Part shown: in pieces, positions 35,000 to 49,419 of the stretch
Position numbering within the stretch: position 1 is the stretch's first letter
How the letters are laid out: every line of letters begins with the position of its first letter
Origin: Formicarius rufipectus
Lineage: Eukaryota; Chordata; Aves; Passeriformes; Formicariidae
Reading direction: 5' to 3'
Length of the DNA: 64,000 bases
Assembly: GCA_013399695.1 (NCBI GenBank)
Contig: VXAU01001246.1
Coordinates: forward strand, 861,405-925,404
Position numbers and translations under genes: made by a program
The notes under the pieces: generated by a model
The model's input: the letters and a program-made list of their open reading frames with translations, nothing else
Told to the model about the DNA's origin: nothing
Database searches by the model: none

Positions 35000-37776
35000 T
35001 TGTAATTTCAGTCTGGAGCAATTCTTGATCCTGCTTTGTCAGTTTCAATCTTTGATGGTGAAGAAATTTTCAAAGTACGTCCCTAATGGAAGTAATGGTC
35101 ATTGTGTAAAAATAAAAGCATGTTACTAAATAGGGAGATAAAAAAGACAGGGTTGCCCTTGTCTCTTATACTTTGCTGTTTGGAATTACAAGGATGTTGC
35201 TTCCCAATAATCTGGCCGACAGTCACCTTTTGAGGGTTATTGCTTTCCAATAGCCGGCAGAAAGCCCAATCAGAAAGGAGAAATATATATGATTCCTTCT
35301 TAATTACAAGGATATCTGCTGAATTTCTAGCTTTAGAGGAGAAAATGGAGAAAAGGAGTGAATAGGTACATGGGCTAAGTACTAGACCTCAAAATACCAG
35401 ACAGGGCTTTGAGGGGGAAAAAGAGATGGATATTTTAAGATGCTGAGAAGATAAGGTATCATTGAAGGTTGTCCCTTCATTAGCCCATCAGTTATGTTGA
35501 CAAATGCTTTCTCTTTGTGACAGGAGCATATTATGCCTTTCCTTTAATCTTTCTAGATTTTGATAAACACTATTAAAAATACACTTTCTGCTCTGTGCTG
35601 CTACATATATGCGATCATAGTGACAGCACGTCAGCCTGCATGGCAAGAAGTAATAGATTGGTGAAAACTGTACGTATTACTATAAAAAAGTAACCTTTTC
35701 TGTGTGACTTGACAGCACAGGACCATATTACCTCTTCCAAGCTGACTGTTTTGAGTTAGGATGGTGTGAGTTCCAGGTTCTAGCTATTTGAAGTATTGTG
35801 GCTAACCATTCTTCACTTCAGAATCCTTGCAAGGCATTCTGTAAGTGTTATTCCTTCTCCAAACATATGAATAAGGCACTGTAATAGCACACCCTTCTGC
35901 CTCAATCAGGTAACAAAGCTACGTTATGCAGGCAAAAGAAGAGTCTTTGAAGCTTTAAATGCGTTGTAAGTGATGCATCATAGTACATCACAGTTTGGAT
36001 ACTGAGCTGTGTGAGCAATGCTATAAGCTCAGTTCAGGCTAATCTCTCAGATATTTGGAGAGATGGGTTTTTTCTATTTTGATACTTTATTCTGAACCAA
36101 TTCATAGCAAGTTTTTGCAACTGTCACAGTCCATGTAATGTCTGAGACCTTGAAGTATTTGTATTGGTATTGTAGGTGTGGGTGGGTTGACTTGATCCTT
36201 GTAAAATTATTTTTGTCATAAGTAATACATCCAGTCTAGTTCTGCACAGGTTAATGAGAGCTTGTTTCTAATTTGAATGACCAAAACAATGAAAGCCAAT
36301 TGAAATAGTTGGGCTTGCTTTGAATGCAAATACATAAGCATGCAATAGTCAATTAACATCTAGGTATCACCTTTTGGTGTCTGAGGAGTCAGAGGAACTA
36401 CAATTCCTGTACTTAGTCTTGAAAAAGACAGACTAAGGTTTTATGGTTATTTTTTTCTCTTTTTCAGTCCAGAATAGAAGTGTAATTGAATAAAAACTCA
36501 TCAAAAGTTCAGTAAAATGAAGAGTGGCTAGAAAACCAACCCTACATAAAAAGATTAAACAGATTAGAGGCAGCATTACGCTAAAGAATTAATCCTTTTG
36601 TCCAGGCATATTACTTGCCTGACCTTGCCCACTCACTCCTACTGTGCTCAGTCTCCAACTCACACAAGAAAGCAAAGAAAAAGAGATAAAAATCTTGTTA
36701 TTACATTGTACCTTTCAGGGGACAAATATACAAGACACAGAAGAAGATACAGGCATATATTTACATGTATTGCCAGCTTTTAATTAAACCATTGCTATAC
36801 AAACAGCACTCCTATGAAGCATTCACTTCCTTGGTGGTGTTTGGACTGGTGATGTACAGCAACCACAGTTTTAGTATTACAATAATTAAAAACAGTTTAT
36901 ATAACTCACTGGAAAATTCTGAGAGGCTCTTAAGGACAGGGGGATTGGAATTATCTCCATTAAGTTATAGTTATTATTTTTCTTTCCCCAGAAACAGATA
37001 CGAAGTCAGTCAAAAGACTTGCTGAATGGTTTATTTCAGTTGGGTATCCTGATCTTATAAACATTGAATTTGAGTTTGTGGTGGTTCTCTTCAGCGGCTC
37101 TGTCTACTCATTCTGAGACACTGCTAGTGGGATTGGGATTTTTGTTCACTGTTAAGTGAACCCCTATGAAATAATAAATACTGAACTCTGAAAGTGCATT
37201 TTTAATAACTTTGGAACAGATTTCACCATTTCTCACTCCAGTAATACCTCAGGCTTTTTTCTGTGTGTTTGTATGCTAATGTTAGTTTTTTTGAAGTGAG
37301 TATTTGCACTTACCTACGAAGTTATTCAGACCAAAGCACTCTAAAATGTCTTAGCCTGAGAAGCTGGAGGTTTTTCTCTTGCCTGCTTTGCTGTACTTTT
37401 TATTAAAGGAAATCTGCACCTGTTATTAAATCTGTTTTGTTTCTGACCTGATTTCATCTTGTTTGTCTTTGCTGTTAGAAACAAAGGAAGAAAAAATTAG
37501 CATGTTTTCAGAAAAACTATCAAAGATCAGAGATATCTTTTTGTCAGTAAGACAGCCAAGGCAAAGAAACATTTCCATGATAGGGGGTCAAATTTTTTTG
37601 GTAACCTTTTAAATTGTGAAAATAGTTGTAAGACACATCCCTATTTAGTTTGCTCAGTTAGCTAACTGCTAACTTTCCTTGGGAAGAAATAGTCTCATGA
37701 TCCTATAGATGGTTTAAGTTTCATAAAGGGCATCAACAGTGGTCCTACTTGTAAGTGATATGGCCTTTACCCACGG
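35000..37776. other. AT-rich stretch, nothing firm
   Basis: Unique DNA without recognised genes. A good acceptor (TTTTTCTTTCCCCAG ending at 36991) is followed by a 22-codon open frame to a stop at 37058 and an AATAAA at 37173. The short frame gives too little to call an exon. Confidence 0.5.
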
Positions 37777-37939
37777 TGTGTTTGGTTTTTTGGTTTGTTT
37801 TTGGTTGGTTGGTTTTGGGGGTTTTTTGTTGGTTTGTTGTGTGGATTTTTTGTGGTTGTGGGGTTTTTTTGTTTTTGTTTTTTTTTCTTTTGTTGGTTTT
37901 TTTTGGTGGTGGTTTTTGGAGGTTTTTTTGTTTGTTTGC
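37777..37939. repeat. G/T-rich low-complexity tract
   Basis: Units such as TTTGG, TTGGTTGG, GGTTTTTT and TTTGTTTG make an A/C-type tract on the minus strand. Six frames over it appear open only because of the skewed composition. Confidence 0.92.
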
Positions 37940-40900
37940 TTCTGAGCACATCTCCCCCTCTGCCTAGGGTTGGTTCTGGTACCAATTATATTTAGGGGAG
38001 ACAAGTATTTTCTTTGCCTGACTCTTCCAAGATCAACTGCTTTATTCCAGAACACAATCTGATGAATTAAAGGTCTATTGTTTCTCTTTCTGTATCTGAC
38101 TACCTCTTACTTCAGAGAGGCAAGAACATCTTTACCTCTTGTATGCATGAAAACTGCAAACCAAGAAAAAAGTGAACAAGAAAACCATCTAATAAATTCT
38201 GTCTTTGACTTGAAGCAGGACAAAAGAATAATTTTCTTTTTAGTTAATTTTTTAAGACTATTCAAGGAATTAGTTTTTTTTCTTACAGCTGATTGTTCTT
38301 AAGCAGTTCTAGGAGGATTAATTCAACTTATAATTTAGAACTTTGTCACTTCCACCTATTTGTTCCTAGGTCAAGTAAAGAAAGAACTTATTGCCAAGTC
38401 AGCAGATCTTGCTTACAGATTTCCCAGCAGGCTTGATGCATGCAGATGATAGGACTGATGTGCAGAAACAGCCAAATGCTGGTCACTTGCTTATTGGTTG
38501 AAAACAAATAGCGAAGTTTGGAATGTACATGTTGACGTCTTGCCTTTAGCTGCTTTTAGTTAAAAATAATTGCTGAAGTTGTACAACAAGATTGTGACAG
38601 GCAGGAGGGGGCTGTGACCATTACAAGATACACAACAACTGGTGTGGATTACAAAGAAGCTTGACCTGTAAAATGTAGTTCAGAGATGACAGTCTAAAAA
38701 AACCACTGATTTGTCAAGGTTTGAACAACAAGGAGAGAGTAGGGCAGCCACACATATAATAATAATTTCAAATAACGTAATTATTTAGGTCAAACATATC
38801 AAGAGAATAAATGCAATGCTATGGCAAACCATTAAATACATCCCTATGTCTCATGTTCAGGAAGGACAGTTGTCTGACTTAGCCTTGGATTGGAATTGAA
38901 TTATTCTAACACCTCTTGGCAGCCAATTTGTGCATATATTGTAGAATTTATTAGCATATTTGGTGGGTTTTTTACTGGTACACATCATTACCTACAAGCC
39001 TTCAAGAGATGAGTAATACTTTTCAATGTTGTCTAAGAATGTATTCCTTTCCAAAAACAAATTTAAAAAAAATCATATAAAGTACTAAACAAGGATTCTC
39101 CTCTGATGAAGGCGAGATGTTAATGAATGCATAGAAAGCTTAAATTATACAAGGAAACTCCAGAAGGCCTTAATGATATAGATGTAAATGATAACTTTGC
39201 TGAAACATGCTCAGACTAGCACAGAAAAAGGTACTTAACTGTGCATTCAAACCTCAATTTTATTTTTTTTTAACATGGACATAAAATAATAGGTTTAATT
39301 TCAAATAAAGTTTAATATCAGGAAGGAGTCTGAATGTATGAGGGATACAATATTGTGAGTAGGACAGTTAAAATGAATACATAGTTGTTGAAACTTAAGG
39401 TAATTTATTTTTTCTTTTAGTTTTTTACAGTGGAAAAAAAAATACTCCAAAGACCCAAATTCCAACAAGCAAATTCAACATAAATCTAGCCATCTGGGAA
39501 TTTGGTAGTACTCCAACAGTGTGATGGCACCACAAAGGGATTTGCAGAGCAAACTGCTTTCTGATTAGCTCTCGTGCCTCCAGGGTTTATCTTATTTTGT
39601 CTCTGATGAGGACAAAGGCTCAGAGCCAGACCCTGAAAGAGGCTGTCTCCTGACTACAATGAAGGCTCTGAGCTCCATGTGGTGCTTGGACTAATCATAT
39701 TTAACAGGCTTCTTCAAGAAGAACAGTGCTTCATGGACAGCCAAGATATATTCTACTGGCAGTGTGTTAGCCCTAAGCAAGATAATAATTGAAGTACACC
39801 CTTTTAAAGGTTTTTATAGGAATATAGATAGATGATGTTGTGTTGGTTTTAATGAAATATTAAATGTAAACTAATCTTCAATACTAGAAGCTACTTCTTG
39901 CTTACAGAAGATCAGAAGTGTTTTGAGTGCAGAAGCCTATGGGAAAATTCTAATTACATGTAACATGGTTTCAGTTACCCGCCACATACTTTGAGGACTA
40001 GGATGCTGAGCTTAGGGCTACAAATCTGTGACCCCAAATGTTTAAGTGTTGTTAGTAACTTTAACTTGTCAAACAGTGACAGGAAAACTTAGCAGCAGCA
40101 GGGATCCAGCAGACTGCTTCTGCTACTGTGCTGCAAAGCTGTGCTAGCAAAAATGCTATTATTTAGTTTGTCATTGTAAAGTTTATTTCACCACCAATGA
40201 GAGTCTCTGGGGCAAAGTCCGACAGAGGACAAATCATATTCACTGCCTATAAATAAGTTAAATCATCAATGACTGTAAATTACCCACAAATGCCCTATGA
40301 ATACTTTTTTTTTTTTCAGGAGGTTTATAAACATCAAACCTATTCACCTCTAACTCATATTCTGAGCAAAAAGATAAATAGTTCAAGTACCTCATTTTTA
40401 TTATATTACAATGAACAGTTGGCTTCTGGTCACAGCAGATGACTACTTCATTCATCTACCTAGTGTCATTTCAGGCAGTATTTTGTAACATCACTAGTGC
40501 CACTTCCATTCCTTTTTCTTAGTCTGGTGACAAGACACTGAAAAAGCAGCCACGACGGCATGCAATATCAACATTATACCTGAATTCACACTGATGAGCC
40601 CCTTCCTCACCAAATATTCAAGCAGAACTAATTTCAAAATGAGGATGTTGCAAGCTGAGCTGGAGCAATTTCTTATTTAAAATCCGTGAAAATGAGTATA
40701 TTCTCCTTCTTAAGTAGTTCTGTATCAAGTGTGTACTGAACTTGTGTTCTTGGAGACCTGTTTTCAACTGATGTGCTTTTGTGTGAGTATTCCAAGCAGA
40801 TGCCAAACCAGGGAAATTTTTGGTTAACTTTGAGCCCAGTGTAAGAACTGATACATGTACCTAATATGTATGTATTACATGGCACTCAGGCGGTTTGTGA

Positions 40901-43900
40901 AAGACTGGCTTTAGCAAGCTCAGATTTTGTAATTTTAATTGATGTCATTTTCACATTCTCCCAACATGAAATTGAACTTTCTCTCTTCCTCTAAAAATGA
41001 ACTATTGTCTATAAATAGAATGCAAACAGTTCTGTGGGAAAAGAGAACTAGGCATTTTTGCATTGTTTCAAGGAGGTGAGGATTTTGTCCTACTTCTTCT
41101 TTTCCCCTATATTACTATATTCACCAATACAATTCCTCTAGTAAAAACATAGGAAATTCTCACCACAAAACACTCTCTGGATAGTTGAAGAATGCTAATA
41201 AGAATTTTGATTCTGCCTTGTCATGCAAGAATGAGCCTCTGTGCAGCAGTGATTGTCAGTGACTATTGCTTTGCCAAGCACTTGAGTTTTTTCTGCCAAT
41301 AATGGTAATTGAAGGTGCTTATCCTGATGAAAATTGCTTATAAGCCTGTGAACTGGGGCCACCAATGCTGTGAGCCTTTACCAGCCTGTTTCTACTACAG
41401 GGACCACATAACCCTTACTGGTGTTCTCAGTGTGGGAGCATGTGACAAAGGGCAGAATGGGTGATGTTCCATCAAACTGTCTCTAGTCGTTTTCTCACTG
41501 AAGAAAGAAGCTGCAATACAGAGGCAAGAAACATGTTCAGGAAAGTAAGTCACAACTGCATTTCCTAAAATGTATCTACTTTGGTATTTTTAGGCTATAT
41601 TAGTGTGAGTTAAGCTCCTATCTTTCCAGCACTCAGTATATTTTACCATTTCAGTGACACTTAAATAATGCACAGGGTAATCCCACTTGGCTGTTAGTAT
41701 CAATTATGTTTGTTAATTTTTAGATTTACAGAAAGTTCAGTAGATGGAGTAGCTTCACTCTAAACTGAACTGTTTATATCAGGATGACTTACTCGTTGGA
41801 AGGGAGAAGGGGGAGATTGTTGATTAGGCAGCCAAGCATCTGAGATTGTCAGTTTTTAAACAGATGATTTTGCAGTTCCAATGTAGATGATTCTGTTTGT
41901 GTTAAGACAATTTGAACAAGTCCTTTAACATAAAGGCAAACAATTTTCCAATGAAGAGGAAAGATGACACTTAGTAAGACAGTTCATAGCCTCTGGAAAC
42001 ACTTGGAAATGAAGGAAAGCAATGAAATATGTTGTGATAGGTGGTGGTTTTTCTAGTGAACACAACCAAACAACCTGCTTTCATTATAAGAAAGACACAT
42101 TCTGAGACAACGTCAGGAGTCGATAGTAGGTCAACTGGCTAAATGTAGAGGACAAGCCCTCAGATTTAATCCTGAGATAAGTTTAAGATAACTGTCTCAA
42201 ACTTAGTGCTCCACAAAGGTTTGTGCTTCAAGACAGGTGGTCCCAAACTCTTTCCAGTGTTAACTTTGGAGCGTGACTTACCCCTTGATCAACTAGCTTT
42301 GTTCAATAAACCCACAGAAAACATGAACTATTTGTCTCCTTCTGAAAATCCTTTTATGTCACTTTGATAAACCAACCCAGTTCACTGAAGAAAGTGTCAA
42401 ACTTGGACAACTGAAACACTCTGAGAATACAGTTTAATGGAAGAAGAAAATGGTGGAATTGAATTACACTTTGGGTTTCTTTCACAACAATGAGCCTGTA
42501 GTTTGCTACAGCAGTTTTGAATTAAGCAGTTTTTATTTTTATTTTGTTTTATTGCTCCAGAGCTGCTTGTAATTGTTTGTATCTCTTCTAGCTAGAGCAT
42601 GCTTGATCTTGAGGGTGAAGAAAAGGGATGGCAAAAGGTTTATTGGTGTCATTTTTCTTTGTAGAAGCAACGTGGCTTCTACAAAAATCTTTTATAAAGC
42701 ACAATCATATTTACCTTTCATTTTGGTGGAAAGCTTAAAGCCAAACACAAAGGAGAGCTATAAAATCTTCTAAACTAAAAAATGTGGGGGGGAAGAAATC
42801 TCTATTCTAATTATCTTCCTTCTTTAAGATGAAATTCTTAGTATTACAGGGGCAAGGGCTGGTACCTGACTTGTCACTATTACAGACTTTTGTGCTTTAG
42901 GCACACATGGATTAGTAATGGGTAGATACATCTATTATCTCCTTTGTAATCTGAAGTTAAAAACAATCATCATTTCCAGAGAGCATTATCCTGAAATCTT
43001 AAAATTCTGGAGGTATCAGGAAGGTGTTTGGTGGGGTTGTTTGGTTGGTTTTTCATATTGTGTATATGAAAAATTGTAGCTAAATATAGGAAAGATCTGT
43101 CAAGACAAACCAGAAAAATTTGTGAATAATAAATGCCTCTGTAAAAAAAAAAAAGTTGAACAAACTTGAAAATATTTAAGGATTTATGACACCCTGCATC
43201 TTAATTACTGATGTCCATTACAATAGAGGTAATGTGGAGATCAAACATAGCCACCAAGTTCACTAACACTACATAAATAACTTGCAACTAAATATCATTA
43301 TGAAATAACATTATTTGAGGTCTAGATTCTGGAATATATAAAAGTATAATAGAGAGAACAGTAGATAACACTGCCTTCATAAAATAATATGTAGAGGTAC
43401 CAGAGGTTCCATAATGCTTCCAAGAGATAATGTGAAGTAATAATAAAAAGTGGTGGAATAATATTGGTCAAGGGGAAGATGAGTGAAATCTGACAATTTA
43501 AGTGAACTTCTTTGGATTCAGATTTTAGTCCAGATAGTTTGTTTTTATTTCTTCTTCCTTCAACCCTGCTTTGGATGTCCCTCAGTATTTATCCAAAATA
43601 TACCAATTCCTATATCATGCAGAGAAACATATATACTTTGTTTTTTCATTATTTTTCTTCTTCATAGCTTATGTTTGAATGACACATTAACATTAATCAC
43701 AGTCTAATCACCCTATTATTAGTCATAGATGTTTTCACCACATTTCCCTCTTTTAGTGGTGCTTTATCTCTGATAGAGAACTGCCATTGATGCAAAAGGG
43801 TGCAATTGGTTTACTGTGTTGGGTTTAGTTTGTTTGGGTATATTTTTTTTATTGTAGCACAAGTCTTGTGAAAACACAAGTCTAGCATGTGGTTTTGTTC

Positions 43901-45230
43901 TTTACATGTGAGCTGTAGCTGCATTTTTCTATCACTGCAATTGGTTTCTATACATGGTCACATTTCAACTTGCCATGAAAGAAAGAATTAGCTTCTTATT
44001 TTAAGAATTAATATAGGAGTATCATTCTCTTTTTTTTTTTTTTTTCTCCTCTATTTTCATTTTCTGTCTCCATGGGATCATGAGGATTGGCTTTTGATTA
44101 TAAGTCCAGTTAGGTTTCCTTAGTTTCTTGAGCAGACAGGAGCAGATATAAATTTTTGTACTTTTTTTTTTTCTCCAAAATCAAAGAATTTGCATTATTG
44201 CATGTTGTTCTGGAAGTCTTGATGACAAAATATAAAAATGCTGAACTCTGAAAACAATTCTGTAGTCTTTTTTTTTTTTTTAACTGATTGTCTCTTAGTA
44301 ATGACCTCTTCTCTTCTGATGTGCTCTCCTTAAGGAATGTTGTTCCTTTTTCTCGCAGATTCCAGTCACTTGCACAATGAGCTTCAATGCCAAGGTCCCC
44401 ATCGCTCAGTCCTCCCACGCATTTTAATTATTATGGGACACTGCATTCCCTGCTCCTACACCTAGCTGTTAAACAGAGCTGGCTTAGTTCATCCTTCACC
44501 AGCTATAAAATCTCTGTTTGCTCAATCAGCACTCCCTCCAGTCATCTGCCACACAAAATACGAAATGTGCACCTGTTTCTGTAAGCTACCTTCTGTAATT
44601 GTCTTTCGTTGCCTTGTTACCTTCTCTTCTATATGTTGTTTTTATGCTTCCTCTTAGTCAATCACCTCAATCTGCCTGCTCTTGGTCTCATTGTTGCCTG
44701 ATCAAACTCTGGCAGAATTCATATTACTATTCTCATTGAAATTTACATTATTTGCATCACATATTGCAATTTCATATTACTCTACTTGCTGCTCTCTTGT
44801 TCCTCTGAATGCTGAAAAGACTGAAGATAAACCTGAAAATGCAATACTGAATAGGATGGTGGGTCTGGGGAGGGAAAGCAAAAATCACCCTAAACAGCTA
44901 CAGCTAGGCAAGGCAAAGTCCTTAATATTTGTTATCAATGCTTTAAAATATATATTTACAGTCCAGTTATTTTTACCGTATTTTAAATTTTTAGATTTTA
45001 TCAGTTATCCAACTTATAAAAGTTGTGGTAGATCACTGGTTTAAAAATAAATAATTTTTGTTCTCTGGTTTCTAGTAAAGGAATTCTGTAGGCAGTTTAT
45101 GAATGGTGAAGAATAGGATCTTCGATTCATTCTAAAGTATTGAAATATGTTATCTGAAGGAAGTAATTTGAGGGGAAAGACCCCCACAAATCCAAAACCT
45201 GTTCTTAGCTATATAAGTACAGTGCACCCC

Positions 45231-45300
45231 TACACATGCATGTGTGTGCACACACACGTATATACATGTGTGTATGCATACATATATGTGTATATGCACA
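45231..45300. repeat. 70-base perfect alternating pyrimidine-purine block
   Basis: Every step alternates pyrimidine and purine (TACACATGCATGTGTG and onward). It contains nested palindromes, including ACACATGCATGTGT (45232-45245) and TGTGTGTGCACACACA (45241-45256). It is a compound TG/CA/TA microsatellite able to form Z-DNA or cruciforms. Confidence 0.9.
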
Positions 45301-48300
45301 ACCCTATAGAGTAATTACACAAGAACAGATTTCATTTTTTTTCCTACTTCTCCCTCTGAAATCCAACACAGAAATGTAAATATCTGTTCTCACCCTACTC
45401 ACTTGTCCCTGAGGATATGTAATAAGTTAACCCCCATAATACAGAGAGTTTATATTTTTTCCACATGACTAAATGGAACACAGTTCCATTTCTTGGGGAT
45501 GAGAATAATCTGTGGACTTCCATTAAATTTTTGTTAGAAAATGTTTGGTTTTTTCTTTTTTTTTTTATATAACTTTTAAGCTTCTTCCAGTTCATTAGCA
45601 TTTCACTTAGGAATCCTCCTAAATCCTACATTCACTTTTAATTGTCCTCCCTTTCTATATGGCGTTATTCAATGCAATAGCTTTTCAGACTTTCCAGATT
45701 AATGTAAGTTTTAAGCTAACAATGTCATTAACATCTGAAAAGTATTTTTATTTTAAGCTTATGAAATGTAATCTCCCTTTAGAACTGCATACTAACTCCA
45801 GGCACCTCGAGACATTAAAATGCCATTTCTTCTCCACCCTTTTAATAGTCTATTGGATGGTTCCCCCAATATTTTCATTCAATCTTTTTCAAAATAAAGA
45901 TTTCAAAACTAAAGCCATTCCTCCAAAGCTCTTACCCCACTGCAGGTTACTTCTTTAGCCTCATCTGCTTTTGTAAATACTGTTCTGAATGAGTATGTGA
46001 AGAATGTTTCTTTTAAACTGATCATTGTTTTTCCTCTGTAAATTATTTCAAATATAATGGAAGTACAGTGTCTTCTATTAATACAAAGTTAACCACTAGA
46101 TAAAAGTAGACTGTTAATTTTATTGTTCATTTTTTCCTGCCTCTAGAATAGAAAGATGACAGTTTATACTTAGATAATTAAGGAAAGATAAACTACAAGA
46201 CAGAGGATGGATCATTAGAAGCAAGCATTCTTTGTTAAAATGGTTTAGAAAAAAAAAAAACAGATTCATAAAAAAATACAGTTAAAATTGTGATGAAGTT
46301 TGAAAAGAATTTTAAATGGGAAAGCACTTTTGAAAAACATATTAAGAGAGCTAGCTTGAGGGTAGTGACAGTGAACTGGAATAACACATTAGAACTGCAT
46401 TAAAAAAAAAAAAGTAGGCAGAAACTTTTATGTCCATGAAGAGACTTGAGGTGATCAAAATAATCCTGTGTTAATTGTGTGGGGGACTTTTTTTTTCTCT
46501 GAACTGAAAATGCATTCCTGACTGTACATCCACATTTACTCTTGTGCATCCTAAACATTCTGAGGTGGATTAATCCTGAGAAGGATTGACAAGGTCTACA
46601 AGTACCTATACAATAAATAAACTATTCCATTTTATCAATATTGTTTTAGGTCTTGTAAGTTTAGTATCAGGAAGTTATTTACCAAAAGAAACACTTGTCA
46701 AAATTCCTAATTGGGAAAAACCTGATGTTGGTTGAGGCAATTTGAGAACAGGGTGGCATCATACATGATTCTACTTGGCTTTGTGAGATTTCATTTTTAA
46801 CTTAATGAAAATGAGAGCAATTGGCTGACAGTAAAGACAGTGAGTATGCTGACAGTGATGAACTTAGCTTATATGTGTGACAGGAAAGTAGGTGAATATC
46901 TTTAAGTCTTTAATTTCAAAGAAAGAAGAAGGTTAAAAACTTCACTTTAACCGGATCTTTGTCCTTTGAAACAATTCACACAGTAGTTATGCGACAACAG
47001 ATGTGACAGTGGTTACAGTGATGCTTTTAAGTCATTCACACTCCATTTGCTGTGTAGCTCAAAAATTCGTGACTCCCGAACTGTTTGAGGGTCTGCTTCC
47101 TGGAGAGCAGAAGAATAAAAGTGTGACAGCACACTATGCAGTCTATCAGTGGCTGGAACTTAATAACATTTTGTAATAGGAAATGCATCATCAGCAAACC
47201 TCCTAATGCATCTTGCTGTGTTGTTCTAGAAAAGAATTTTTCTAGTATTTTGTGTTTCTGAGAAGAATACAAGGAAGTTGATTTTCTGTAGTGTATCTTG
47301 TGTGTAAAAAATTGTGAAAATTTGTTAATATTTGTGTCTGTAGACAGCTTGGGCAATCTAGCATGAAAAGACAAGTTTCACTGTCTACAACTACAGCTTT
47401 GTATGTGGACACATCTTAATAGCTCATATGCAATCCTACACTGAGCTAGGTCAAAATTCATCCCTGGCTTCAGAGGTGTAAATCTGGCACTTAGTGTATA
47501 AGTGTTCAGCTTCTGATGCCAGAATTTCAGGGAGTATTTCCTTCTTACCTCTATTGCTGTTCTTGGCTAAGAGGATTCTGTTTAGAATAAAGTAATCTGC
47601 TGAAGGTAAATGCTCTGAATTTTTTATTAAGTATCTGAAGTCTTGCTTATTTTGTGAGGATAATGGAGGCGCTGGATCATTTTCATTTCTTGTATCTTAC
47701 CTATTTCAGTGTATTCTCAGTATTTAAGTAGTCTTTAAATCATTTCTTGTTCTTGCAGTAGGTTAGTTTGGTTGAACTGACAAAAACATTGCTGATGGGT
47801 TTTTTAGAAGAAAAGGTGATCTTTCAGTAACCCTAAATTTTGTATCATGTTAAGCTTTTTTTGTTGTTTTGTGCTGGGGTATTCTTTGGTGTTTTTGGAG
47901 GGGTTTTTTTGAGAATTGCTGAAGTGATTTTCTGTCCTCATGTTTGTTCCATGTCTTTACTACCATAACAAAACTCATCACAGGAAGGCATAAATTCTAA
48001 GAGGTAAAAAGGATGGGTATTAATGTGGCATGTACGTTCATTGTGTCTACTGATTTTTGTTTAGTATAGCTTAATATTTATTTGTATCATTACATAGACA
48101 AAAAATTACGAACGAAATGAAGAAATTATAACATACAAATAATTAACTTTGTTAAAAAATGAACTGAGTGAAGAGGAAGAACCATGGAAAAGAAAAACCA
48201 TTTCACCTCTTCTGAATAGCCTAAATTAAGTCCAGATGAAAAGATAATACAAAAATTATATATGTAAACTTTTTCCTAGGCCCTGCCCATTCCTGGTTCA

Positions 48301-48353
48301 AAGCAGTAGGTTTTTGATGCTAAAATGCCTACCAAAGAGTATGGAAGTTCAGA

Positions 48354-48368
48354 GGGAGGGAGGGAGGG
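48354..48368 (+). other. G-quadruplex motif, GGGA x4
   Basis: GGGAGGGAGGGAGGG: four runs of three G with single-A loops. This is the most stable class of predicted parallel quadruplex, and it is isolated in AT-rich DNA. Confidence 0.8.
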
Positions 48369-49169
48369 TTCCTGGGCACATTTGTGGGGGATTGGTTACA
48401 ATTTGGGGCAGACTGGTTTCAGAAATTCCAGGGGACTCAGAGTAATCACTTGCTGTATTTTGTTTTGTGTTGTTTTATTTTGTTCCTTGTAGTGTGTATT
48501 CTGGAGAGATACTGTTACTTCTTTGAGTAATTTGTTGGTATTGTTTGTTTTCCTAGGCTTCAAGAACACTTAATGCAGTAATAGTCCTATATTCCAAAAT
48601 AATCCTTTGAGAGCATTTCCCTGTTTGCAGGGTTGCAATGAATTGATTCTCAGTAGATACTTGATTATCAAGCTCAATCGCACATTATTTGAAAATGAAT
48701 ATTTATTACTGTGTATTTTGCCAACTAGTATGGAACAGTTTAAATTAGCAGTACAGTTTACTTAACTAAAAGGGATTTGCAATAATTATAAATGTGTTCA
48801 ATTATTTCTAGAAATATCAATTATTTACTAGGAAACTTAATATGTTCAAATTAACAACTGAATGTTTGCAAATAGCAGACGTAGAAATACAAAGGAATTC
48901 TCTCTTGTGAGAAAGAAGGATGAGAATAGAGGAAAGATGTTCAGAATGAGTACACTAGAACATGTTTTTAAGATAATTCAGTAATGATAAATGAATTTTT
49001 GCTTAACTAATGCACAGTAATCTCACCTCAAAGGTGCATGTATTTGAGAATGGCTAAATGCTATTTAAATAATGATATCTCCATATTGTGCATATAAATT
49101 GCACAGAAAACTTGTGTTTTTTCCCTCATGGTTTTGCCATCATTGCCCACCACACTGTTTCCCTCCCCG

Positions 49170-49419
49170 TTTCCCATTGGCCCTCAGTTCCTGCCTTTGG
49201 CCACTGCTGTCTCATTGGCTGCCCAGTTGCTTAACTACACACCTTGCCCCCACTTCCATCCAATCACGGCCCTGTTCCAGAACCTTCCCTCAGAGCCCTT
49301 TTATAAGCCCGAGTTGCCGTTCAGTGAAGGCATTTTTGCCACTTGGCTACCTTGCAATACAGGCTGTGTGTCAGTTGTTGCACGTCCTTCAGTCAACAGC
49401 AGTCACTATTCTTCCTGAG
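49170..49419 (+). promoter_or_regulatory. Promoter module: three CCAAT boxes and a TATA box, possibly a solo LTR
   Basis: A locally GC-rich block has inverted CCAAT boxes at 49174-49180 (CCATTGG) and 49213-49218 (CATTGG). A direct CCAATCA lies at 49260-49266, and a TATA box TTTTATAAG at 49299-49307. Spacing suits an RNA polymerase II start at about 49330. About 90 bases later CCTGAG/GTAATT (donor at 49419/49420) could end a first exon. Dense CCAAT plus TATA promoters of this kind are typical of endogenous retrovirus LTRs, but I find no AATAAA at the expected place, no clear TG...CA ends and no primer-binding site. It could also be the promoter of an unannotated transcript. Overlapping open frames here (127 and 96 codons) are compositional. 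Confidence 0.4.

Larger units (their letters stand above)
37940..49100. other. Long AT-rich stretch without recognised genes
   Basis: About 11 kb with no identifiable gene or transposon. It contains several T-runs (around 44030, 44160 and 44270), a 70-base alternating purine-pyrimidine block at 45231-45300, a short G/T patch near 47850-47910 and a perfect G-quadruplex motif at 48354-48368. The block at about 41190-41480 looks less random than its flanks and may be a conserved noncoding element. Confidence 0.5.

Noticed and set aside
36992..37178. Possible terminal exon after TTTCTTTCCCCAG with stop at 37058 and AATAAA at 37173
   Set aside because: Only 22 codons are open, and both the hexamer and such acceptors are common in this composition.
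37714..38055. 113-codon minus-strand and several plus-strand frames
   Set aside because: Composition of the G/T-rich tract; all frames are open together.
44359..44427. Possible terminal exon after TTTTTCTCGCAG
   Set aside because: Only 22 codons, with no poly(A) signal placed to support it and no recognised peptide.
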